Program-made: the position numbers and the translations under genes
Part shown: piece by piece, positions 15,775-22,850 of the stretch
Position numbering within the stretch: the stretch's first letter is position 1
How the letters are laid out: every line of letters begins with the position of its first letter
Source: Sulfurimonas sp.
GTDB taxonomy: Bacteria; Campylobacterota; Campylobacteria; Campylobacterales; Sulfurimonadaceae
Direction: 5' to 3'
Length of the DNA: 32,271 nt
Assembly: GCA_027063505.1 (NCBI GenBank)
Contig: JAMORO010000036.1
Location: 1-32,271, forward strand
The notes under the pieces: generated by a model
Told to the model about the DNA's origin: nothing
Databases searched by the model: none
What the model saw: the letters and a program-made list of their open reading frames with translations, nothing else

Positions 15775-16769
15775 AACATGGTGCAAACATCTACAAATAT
15801 GCAAAAAAACTAAACTGCACTCCAGAGGAAATTTACGACTTCTCCTCCAACATCAACCTCTATCAGCCAACACAAACACTAACGTTAGACTCTTCAACTG
15901 TTAGCAGATATGCCGAGAGCTCATACAGTGCGCTTAAAAATGTTATCGCTCAAAACTACGATATAGATACTAAAGAGATAGCACTCTATAATGGTGCAAC
16001 CGCAGCCATCTTCGCACTTATAGCATCACTCAAACGAAAAGATGTTTTTCTCTATGCACCCCTATTTGGAGAGTATGAAAAAGCCTGCAAAAGTGCAAAG
16101 AAAAACATCTACAAAATCAACCGCATAACGGATGAGGAGAGTCTCCCAACTGAAGACTCAGTCGTAGTCTTTGTCAACCCCTCTACCCCAGAGGGAGCTT
16201 ACACAGAGCTTGACACCCTCCTTGAGATGTGGATGGAGAAAGAGTGTGTTATCATCTTAGATGAGAGCTTTTTAGAGTTTGAAGCCCTCCCTTCACAAAG
16301 AGAGAAGATAAAGAGTTATAAAAAGCTCTACATAGTACAATCTTTCTCAAAGTTTTACAGCTGTGGCGGTGTGAGAGTTGGGGCTATTTTTGCACATAAA
16401 AAAAGTATTAAAAAACTTCCACAACCGCTCTGGAACCTCTCCTCTTTTGACGATACATTTTTACAACAGCGTTTAAGTGATGAAGACTTTAAAGTAGAGA
16501 CAAGAGAGCTTCATAAAAAACAGAAAAAAGAGCTTATAAATATACTTGAGCAGAGCAGACTTTTTGAGGAGATAGTTGAGAGTGATGCGAACTTTATTCT
16601 TACCTACTCAGAGAAGGGAAAAAAGATTTTTAAACATCTTTTAGCACATAAAATTCTTCTTAGAACCTGCGGAAGTTTTGACTACCTAAACAACAACTGG
16701 CTCCGTTTTGCAGTAAAAGATGAAGAGGCACATAATAGACTCAAAGAGGCACTCCTTGCATTCGCTTAG
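15771..16769 (+). CDS. cobD: Threonine-phosphate decarboxylase-like PLP enzyme
   Basis: A 332-residue fold-type-I PLP enzyme that decarboxylates L-threonine-O-3-phosphate to (R)-1-amino-2-propanol phosphate, the linker of the nucleotide loop (in Sulfurospirillum the homologous step uses serine phosphate). ATG 15771 is preferred over 15753 because it forms an ATGA overlap with the upstream stop and begins MKHGANIYKYA, as homologues do (HGG/HGA start). Visible motifs are FSSNIN, YNGATAAIF, VVFVNPSTPEG (N136), IILDESFLEF (D164), and SFSKFYSCGGVRVG with the PLP lysine K194 and R202. It is slightly short for the family. A histidinol-phosphate aminotransferase is excluded by context and the CobD-like start. 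Confidence 0.85.
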   Translation: MKHGANIYKYAKKLNCTPEEIYDFSSNINLYQPTQTLTLDSSTVSRYAESSYSALKNVIAQNYDIDTKEIALYNGATAAIFALIASLKRKDVFLYAPLFGEYEKACKSAKKNIYKINRITDEESLPTEDSVVVFVNPSTPEGAYTELDTLLEMWMEKECVIILDESFLEFEALPSQREKIKSYKKLYIVQSFSKFYSCGGVRVGAIFAHKKSIKKLPQPLWNLSSFDDTFLQQRLSDEDFKVETRELHKKQKKELINILEQSRLFEEIVESDANFILTYSEKGKKIFKHLLAHKILLRTCGSFDYLNNNWLRFAVKDEEAHNRLKEALLAFA

Positions 16770-18144
16770 TATCTTTGGGACAAGTAGCGATGCAGGAAAG
16801 TCTACACTCAGTTTTGCCATCACTTACCTTCTTCACAAAAGAGGCATAAAAGTCGCTCCCTTTAAGGCACAAAATGTCTCAAACAACTCTCAAGTAACCG
16901 ACCTAGAGAGTGGAGAGATAGCCATCCCTCAAGCCTTTGCAGCAGAGTCCATTGGGCTTGCTACTCGACCTGCTTTTAACCCCATTTTACTAAAATCGGG
17001 AGGTGCTTCAAAAGCCCATATGATTATAAATGGAAAGAGTGTTGGTGATACTGATGTTTGGGAGTACTACCGAAACATGGAAAAACTCCGCCCTATCGTA
17101 AAGAGTGCTTGGAGTTCACTCCAAGAGGAGTTTGAGTGCATCGTAGCAGAGGGTGCAGGAAGTCCAGTCGAACTCAACCTTATGGATAAAGATCTCTCAA
17201 ACATCTATGTAGCAGAGGAGTTTAACACAAAGATTATCCTTGTAGCAGATATACAACGCGGTGGTGTTTTTGCTTCTATCTATGGCGTTTATAATCTCCT
17301 CCCTGAGACACTTCGTAAAAATGTTATCGGAGTCATAGTAAATAAGTTTCAAGGTGATATGTCTCTCTTTGATGAGGGTGTGAACATTATAGAAAAAGAG
17401 TTTAAGATTCCTGTTCTTGGTGTTGTTCCTTACAAACCTTTTAATCTCGGCTTTGAAGATAGTGCTTCACTTATGAACTACTCACAAAACACTACAAACG
17501 CCATCATAACAGTCGGAGTTATCAAACTCCCACACATCTCTAACTTTACAGACTTTGAGCCCCTTGTAGTTGATGCAGAGATAGATCTCCGTTTTATCAC
17601 TAACGTAAGTGAGAGTGAGTCGTGTGATCTTCTTGTTATCCCTGGGAGCAAGCGAGTTATTGATGATTTGGCATGGCTACGAGAGCGAGGATTTGAGGAG
17701 AGACTCAGCTCTAAAAAAACAAGAGTTGTAGCTATCTGTGGTGGTTATGAGATGATGTTTGAAAATATCCTTGACCCCGATAGTGTTGAGAGCCAAGAGC
17801 CTGTAACACAAGGGTTTGGCAGATTTAAGGGTGAAGTCCTATTTCAAAAAGAGAAGATTGTCAAAAAAGGGTGTTACAACCTCTTTGGTACTATGTGTAA
17901 GGGTTATGAGATTCATAACGGCACAACAAAAAAACGAGTTAAAGAGAAAAAAAACATCTATGGCACTTTCGTTCATGGTCTCTTTGACAACGATACTCTT
18001 CGTTTAGGCCTCTTTGAGGAGATAAACAGTGAGTATAAAGGCTACAATTTTAAGAACTATAAAGCAGATGCTATAGCGGAGTTTACGAAGCATATAGAGA
18101 CTCATATAGATATGAAACAGGTAGAAAATGCTCTCTATAAGTAA
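16756..18144 (+). CDS. cobQ: Cobyric acid synthase
   Basis: A 462-residue glutamine amidotransferase that amidates side chains b, d, e and g of adenosyl-cobyrinate a,c-diamide. TTG 16756 is preferred: AGAGG lies six bases upstream and the product then begins MHSLSIFGTSSDAGKSTLS, with the P-loop at the position usual for the family; an ATG at 16720 would add twelve unlikely residues. The start lies inside cobD (14-bp overlap). Motifs are FKAQNVSNNS, EGAGSPVELNL, DIQRGGVFAS, LPHISNFTDFEPL (family signature), VVAICGGYEMM (glutaminase Cys) and GYEIHNG. Also called cbiP. Confidence 0.93.
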   Translation: MHSLSIFGTSSDAGKSTLSFAITYLLHKRGIKVAPFKAQNVSNNSQVTDLESGEIAIPQAFAAESIGLATRPAFNPILLKSGGASKAHMIINGKSVGDTDVWEYYRNMEKLRPIVKSAWSSLQEEFECIVAEGAGSPVELNLMDKDLSNIYVAEEFNTKIILVADIQRGGVFASIYGVYNLLPETLRKNVIGVIVNKFQGDMSLFDEGVNIIEKEFKIPVLGVVPYKPFNLGFEDSASLMNYSQNTTNAIITVGVIKLPHISNFTDFEPLVVDAEIDLRFITNVSESESCDLLVIPGSKRVIDDLAWLRERGFEERLSSKKTRVVAICGGYEMMFENILDPDSVESQEPVTQGFGRFKGEVLFQKEKIVKKGCYNLFGTMCKGYEIHNGTTKKRVKEKKNIYGTFVHGLFDNDTLRLGLFEEINSEYKGYNFKNYKADAIAEFTKHIETHIDMKQVENALYK

Positions 18145-18994
18145 GCTTGTTGTAACCCTACTTGCCTATCTCATCGACAGAAAGTTTGGTGAGTTCTCCT
18201 TTATAAAACACCCTATTATTCTCATAGGTGAGGTTATCTCATTTTTTGAAACACACTTTTACAAAAAAAGTATTCTCAGAGGTCTCTTTTTGGTGCTCTT
18301 TGTCTTAAGTGTTGTTGGTTTTCTCTCCACGGCTCTAACACTCTACTTAGCATATCTCCCTTGGTGGATAAACATAGCTGTTTCTGCTTTTATAGCTTCT
18401 ATGTTTATCGCTCACAATATGCTTAAAGAGGCTGTACTTGGTGTTGTGACAGCCACAGACAAAAGAGCAGCTATCTCTATGCTTGTGAGTCGAGATACAG
18501 AAGATTTAAGTGAGAGTGATATCTATAAGGCAGCCATTGAGACCTATGCAGAGAATCTAAGTGATGGTGTTATCGCCCCTCTTTTTTATCTCCTGCTGTT
18601 TGGACTCCCTGGTATTGTTCTCTATAAGGCTGTAAACACTATGGACTCTATGGTTGGGTATAGAGATGAGAAGTATGAGAAGTATGGAAAGGCTGCTGCT
18701 ATTTTAGATGATGTTCTCAACTATATCCCCTCTCGATTAACAGCACTACTCATTATGTTCTTATCTCAAACAAAACCACCTATGGCGTTTTATAAAGATG
18801 GGAAGAAGCACGACTCTCCAAATGCAGGGCATCCCATAACGGCAATGGCTCTAGCTATCGGGGTAAAACTCGGAGGAGACACGTCTTACTTTGGTAAGAT
18901 AAAAGAGAAACCCTACTTTGGAGAGGGAAGAGAAAAAATCACCGCAGAAGATGTGAAAAAGAGTATAAATTTTGCTAAAATAGCGAAGAATTAA
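18128..18994 (+). CDS. cbiB: Adenosylcobinamide-phosphate synthase, membrane protein
   Basis: A 288-residue integral membrane protein that joins cobyric acid with aminopropanol phosphate. The signature block SRDTEDLSESDIYKAAIET, ENLSDGVIAPLFY, KAVNTMDSMVGYRDEKY, and FGKAAA/LDDVLNYIPSRLTA-like segment is unmistakable, as is the C-terminal SPNAGHPITAMALAIGVKLGG. Four to five TM helices are visible. It overlaps cobQ by 17 bp, pointing to coupled translation. At 288 residues it is a little shorter than the usual 310-320. It is called cobD in the aerobic-pathway nomenclature, not to be confused with the decarboxylase encoded upstream. Confidence 0.93.
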   Translation: MLSISKLVVTLLAYLIDRKFGEFSFIKHPIILIGEVISFFETHFYKKSILRGLFLVLFVLSVVGFLSTALTLYLAYLPWWINIAVSAFIASMFIAHNMLKEAVLGVVTATDKRAAISMLVSRDTEDLSESDIYKAAIETYAENLSDGVIAPLFYLLLFGLPGIVLYKAVNTMDSMVGYRDEKYEKYGKAAAILDDVLNYIPSRLTALLIMFLSQTKPPMAFYKDGKKHDSPNAGHPITAMALAIGVKLGGDTSYFGKIKEKPYFGEGREKITAEDVKKSINFAKIAKN

Positions 18995-19005
18995 AAGGAG
19001 TCATT

Positions 19006-19851
19006 ATGTCAAAAATATCCAGAAGAAATTTTATAAAAACAGCTGTAGCACTTAGCTCTCTCTCCCTTATAGCAGATGCTACAGAACCAAAAGAGGCTGA
19101 AACACTTCGGTTTATACACATTACAGACTCTCATATGGATCTTTCAGACAGTGACAGTGTAGAGGCGATGGAACTTATGGCTACCTTTATAAATGAGAAC
19201 TATAAAGAGCTTGATTTTGTACTTTTTGGTGGTGACAACTTTAACAACAATGCTCCAAAAAATAGTGATGCCCTCAAGTTTAAAGCAATTATAGAGAAAC
19301 TCCACTGTCCTGCTTATCTTGTTCGAGGGAACAAAGAGTCGAGTCCAAAAAATGATGATGCCATACGACTCCAAGAGTTTCAAACACTCTTCTGCTCAGA
19401 TAAAAACCTGCAACTCCAAGGAAAAGACTGGAAGTTCTCACATAAAGGCTATACTATTTTAGGGCTTGATAGCTGTGTAGAGAATGCCAACAATGGCGTT
19501 TATACAGAGGAGACTCTTGCCTTTGCTGAGTCCACTCTCCAAGAGAAAAAACCGACACTTATTTTAAACCACCACCCCTATACAAACTACTTCAAAGGGA
19601 GCGATCCTAAAGATATTCACAAGTATGTTTTAAACAACACACTAGAGACTCAAAAGAGACTCTTTAAGTTTGACAACTTACTGCTTACCCTTTCAGGACA
19701 CAAACATATAGACTCTGTGATAGATCTTCATGGAACTAAAACTATAGTAACTCGTGGTTTTATTCGCCCCCTAGATCTAGATATGTACCCGATGCGACTC
19801 ATAGAGATACACAACAACAAAATCCAAGAAAAGATGATATACACTTCATGA
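19006..19851 (+). CDS. Tat-exported calcineurin-like metallophosphoesterase in the B12 operon
   Basis: A 281-residue protein with a twin-arginine signal (SRRNFIKTAVALSS, residues 5-18), so it should be folded and exported to the periplasm. The metallophosphoesterase motifs are D41-S-H43, FGGDN (D77), RGNKE (108-111), NHHP (H189, H190) and SGHKH (231-234). The third motif is normally GNH(D/E); here Lys110 replaces the catalytic His, so activity or mechanism may differ. It has a strong AAGGAG site, lies 11 bp after cbiB, and overlaps cobT by 4 bp (ATGA). It could act on alpha-ribazole phosphate or another phosphorylated B12 precursor before uptake, or be unrelated. The substrate is not readable from sequence. 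Confidence 0.8.
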   Translation: MSKISRRNFIKTAVALSSLSLIADATEPKEAETLRFIHITDSHMDLSDSDSVEAMELMATFINENYKELDFVLFGGDNFNNNAPKNSDALKFKAIIEKLHCPAYLVRGNKESSPKNDDAIRLQEFQTLFCSDKNLQLQGKDWKFSHKGYTILGLDSCVENANNGVYTEETLAFAESTLQEKKPTLILNHHPYTNYFKGSDPKDIHKYVLNNTLETQKRLFKFDNLLLTLSGHKHIDSVIDLHGTKTIVTRGFIRPLDLDMYPMRLIEIHNNKIQEKMIYTS

Positions 19852-20903
19852 AAACATACAATATTTTTACAAACCAACAAGACTCCCTTCCAGAGGGAAA
19901 AGCGGACTTTTTACTCGCTGCCTCAGTTACAAAAACATGTGAGATAGAGGGCATCACGCAAGCGGGAATTCCAGGGAAAATCCCCTACACTCCTACTCTT
20001 GATGCTGAGTTTATCACAACACAAAAACTCTTCTCTATGCCTGAGATAGCTGAAACGCCATCGGGAGTACCAACCCCAGCACTCATCACTCGAGCGGTCC
20101 ATAATCTTTGTGAATTTGCAACTGTTGAAACTCTTGATCTTGGTCTTGAGATAAAACCGCAGCAGACACACCTTCACCAGTTTGACATTATGCCTTCACA
20201 AGACATAAGAAAAGGGGCAGAGATAGATGCCCAGACGGTTTTTGCAAAGGGTATGGCCTTTGGAAGAAGTTATGATCTTAAAGGCTCTTATCTGATTTTA
20301 GGTGAATCAACTCCAAGTGGAACAACAACCGCAACAGCGACAGCCTTAGCACTTGGTTATGATGTGGCCGATGACTTCTCTTCTAGTTTTTTAAATGTTC
20401 CAAGCGATGTAAGAAGCCAAACTATAACAGAAGCCCTCTCTCTTATAGATGATACTATGAGTAGTTTTGAGAAACTCTCTCTTGTGAGTGACAATATGCT
20501 TATCTTTACAGCAGGATTTCTACTTGAAGCAAGTCGCCGTTTTCATGTTGTTCTTGCCGGAGGCACACAGATGGCAGCAGCTCTCCTTGTTGCTGATAAA
20601 CTACGAGAAGATGTGCTAATGCGACTCAAATCTGAGAACATCACACTTGCAACTACCGCTTGGGTAGCAGAGGATAAAAACTCAAATATTAAACATATAC
20701 TTGAACAACTCAGCTATACTCCTCATGCAGTTTATACAGAGTTTAGTTTTGCAGATGCAGAGATACCTGTTTTGAAAAAATATGATGAGGGAGAGGCGAA
20801 AGAGGGAGTCGGTGCTGGTGGAGCACTTGCTTATGCAGATAGTAATAAACTCACAAACAAAGAGGTGTTAGAGGCTGTTGAACTTATAATGTATATGATG
20901 TGA
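19848..20903 (+). CDS. cobT: Nicotinate-nucleotide:dimethylbenzimidazole phosphoribosyltransferase, UPF0284/TIGR00303 type
   Basis: A 351-residue cytosolic enzyme that activates the lower-ligand base to alpha-ribazole phosphate. It is not the classical Salmonella CobT form but the diverged type first annotated as UPF0284 in archaea and cyanobacteria: TQAGIPGKIPYTPTLDAEF, TPSGVPTPALITRAV, LILGESTPSGTTTATATALALGYD, FTAGFLLEASRRFHVVLAGGTQMAA, and the end motif KEGVGAGGALAYA. It is the last gene of the operon, translationally coupled to the phosphoesterase. With bluB at 3318 it suggests the cell makes true cobalamin with a dimethylbenzimidazole lower ligand. I see no clear terminator after it. 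Confidence 0.85.
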   Translation: MKTYNIFTNQQDSLPEGKADFLLAASVTKTCEIEGITQAGIPGKIPYTPTLDAEFITTQKLFSMPEIAETPSGVPTPALITRAVHNLCEFATVETLDLGLEIKPQQTHLHQFDIMPSQDIRKGAEIDAQTVFAKGMAFGRSYDLKGSYLILGESTPSGTTTATATALALGYDVADDFSSSFLNVPSDVRSQTITEALSLIDDTMSSFEKLSLVSDNMLIFTAGFLLEASRRFHVVLAGGTQMAAALLVADKLREDVLMRLKSENITLATTAWVAEDKNSNIKHILEQLSYTPHAVYTEFSFADAEIPVLKKYDEGEAKEGVGAGGALAYADSNKLTNKEVLEAVELIMYMM

Positions 20904-20945
20904 TAGAGAGCTTTTGCATCAATTAACATTAAAAAAACTAATTTT

Positions 20946-20954
20946 TGCTATAAT
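20946..20954 (+). promoter_or_regulatory. Extended -10 promoter of the haem-motif chemoreceptor gene
   Basis: TGCTATAAT preceded by a T-rich stretch, 33 bases before the ATG at 20987. GAGG at 20977-20980 is the ribosome-binding site. Confidence 0.65.
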
Positions 20955-20986
20955 CTTTTCATAATTTATAAACTTTGAGGTCTCAT

Positions 20987-22576
20987 ATGTTTTCATCAGT
21001 AAAGTCTAAGGTTATAGCAGCCATTTTATCTTTTACAACTATAGGTTTAGTTGCTATTTCCCTTTACATCTCATCAACACTTCACCAACTCTCCAATGAT
21101 ACAAGTAAGCAGTCACTCAATATGTTAAGTGACTCTATCTTTCAAACGATGACAACAAGTATGATGCTTGGAGATCCTGCAGTAGTAGAAAAGACTTTCC
21201 ATAATGCCCGTCAAATTGATGGTATCGAGGCTCTTAATATTGCGAAATCATTAGCAGTAATAGAGGTCTATTCACCCAATGAGAGTTTCACAACAGATCC
21301 TATTTTAAGAGATGTACTTCAAAATAAAACAAAAAAAATAATAGAGAGTAATGTAAATAACCATCATACTATCCGTATGATTCGTCCTATGGTAGCAGAA
21401 GCACGATGCCTTGCATGTCACTACAATGCACAAGTAGGCTATACACTCGGAGCACTAGACTTAATAATCTCTTTAGATAAAAATGATGCGAAAATAGCAG
21501 ATACAAACTTTACACTCATTATCTCACTTATTGTTGCGAGTATACTTTTTGCCATTATTTCAGGGCTCTTCTTTATGCGAGAAATTTTTAGCCCACTAGA
21601 TACTCTAAAAAATAAGATTTCAGATCTGGTTAGTGGCGATAAAGATCTTACAAAGCGACTTGATCATAAAAAGGGAAATGAGTTTGGAGATACTGCAAAT
21701 GAAGTAAATAAATTTATTCAGACTATTCAAGAGACTGTAAATATAGTAAAAACTCTAGGACATGAAAACTCACAAATTGCAAGTGAGATAGAGTGTGCTT
21801 CTCATGTTATCAGAAAAGGAACACAACAAGAACAAAAAATTGTAGAAGCAACAAGTAATAAGAGTGCAAATATTCAACTCATCCTACAGAACTCTATCAA
21901 AACGGTACAGACTACACAGGAAAATATTGAGCAAGCCTCTGTAGAGCTAGATAGTGCAAGATTCTCACTCAAAGAGTTAAGCCAAGAGGTAAGCTCTTTT
22001 GTAGAGATAGAGAACAACCTCTCTATGGAACTCTCAAGCCTCAAAAGTGATGCAGGTCAAGTAAAAGATGTCTTAAATGTTATTAAAGAGATAGCAGAGC
22101 AGACAAATCTTTTAGCACTCAATGCTGCCATAGAAGCAGCGCGTGCAGGTGAGCATGGTCGTGGATTTGCAGTCGTTGCTGATGAAGTTCGTAAACTTGC
22201 AGAGCGCACACAAAAATCTCTTACAGAGATAGATATCAGTGTAAGTACTATTGTTCAGTCTATTAATGATGTAAGCGATAAGATTCACGATAATGCACAA
22301 AACATTGAGAATCTATCCCATGTTTCAAATGATGTTGAGAGTAAAATTGCAACTACTTCAAACGCGATGCTTCTCTCTAAGAAAGTAGCCATTCAGTCTA
22401 ATGAGGATACTCTACAGATGTCTGAGAATATTAAAGAGATTATTGAGTATATTAATAATATTGAGGCTCTCTCCACTGCAAATGGAACGAGTGCATTAAG
22501 TATTGAAGAGGAACTTAAAAACCTTGTTGCAGTAGCCTCTTCACTACAAGATACGATTGATGAGTTTAAGAGCTAA
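20987..22576 (+). CDS. Methyl-accepting chemotaxis protein with periplasmic c-type haem motif
   Basis: A 529-residue chemoreceptor. ATG 20987 is chosen over the upstream in-frame TTG (20975) because GAGG is six bases before it and TM1 then begins correctly. TM1 is about 8-30; the periplasmic domain (31-175) carries [14 protein letters not shown], with C141-x-x-C144-H145, a covalent haem c motif like that in DUF3365/Tll0287-like sensor domains; TM2 is about 177-197, then HAMP (198-255). The signalling hairpin core is at about 371-410 ([20 protein letters not shown]). It probably senses redox state, O2 or NO in the periplasm and talks to CheA/CheW. No typical C-terminal receptor pentapeptide is seen. 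It is transcribed alone. Confidence 0.9.
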   Translation: MFSSVKSKVIAAILSFTTIGLVAISLYISSTLHQLSNDTSKQSLNMLSDSIFQTMTTSMMLGDPAVVEKTFHNARQIDGIEALNIAKSLAVIEVYSPNESFTTDPILRDVLQNKTKKIIESNVNNHHTIRMIRPMVAEARCLACHYNAQVGYTLGALDLIISLDKNDAKIADTNFTLIISLIVASILFAIISGLFFMREIFSPLDTLKNKISDLVSGDKDLTKRLDHKKGNEFGDTANEVNKFIQTIQETVNIVKTLGHENSQIASEIECASHVIRKGTQQEQKIVEATSNKSANIQLILQNSIKTVQTTQENIEQASVELDSARFSLKELSQEVSSFVEIENNLSMELSSLKSDAGQVKDVLNVIKEIAEQTNLLALNAAIEAARAGEHGRGFAVVADEVRKLAERTQKSLTEIDISVSTIVQSINDVSDKIHDNAQNIENLSHVSNDVESKIATTSNAMLLSKKVAIQSNEDTLQMSENIKEIIEYINNIEALSTANGTSALSIEEELKNLVAVASSLQDTIDEFKS

Positions 22577-22808
22577 AAGAGTTTTTTAACTTATCCATAT
22601 CAACAGATTTTTTTGCTTTATCTGTATCAATACTCCCTTTCACATCATCCATTGTGATGTCTGTACCTTTCTTTGCTGCTGCTTTGGCTTTATCTTTATC
22701 TACAGACTCTTTAGCCTGATTTTTATCTACAGAGTCCATTACATTTCCCATACTAAAAGCAAATGCTACACCACTAAGTAGTGTAAGAGAGAGTAAGATT
22801 TTTTTCAT
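22566..22808 (-). CDS. Small exported protein with SVDxDKAK nonapeptide repeats
   Basis: An 80-residue protein with a Sec signal peptide (1-17, cleavage after AFA) and AAGGA eight bases before its ATG. The mature part is lysine/aspartate-rich and hydrophilic, with four near-copies of a nine-residue unit: SVDKNQAKE (26-34), SVDKDKAKA (35-43), SIDTDKAKK (59-67), SVDMDKLKN (68-76). It should be periplasmic and largely helical or disordered. I do not recognise a family. Its 3' end overlaps the chemoreceptor's 3' end by 11 bp in convergent orientation. Confidence 0.7.
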   Translation of the reverse strand: MKKILLSLTLLSGVAFAFSMGNVMDSVDKNQAKESVDKDKAKAAAKKGTDITMDDVKGSIDTDKAKKSVDMDKLKNSFSS

Positions 22809-22850
22809 TTTTGTTTCCTTAAGTTAAATATTCACGAAATTATATCAAAA

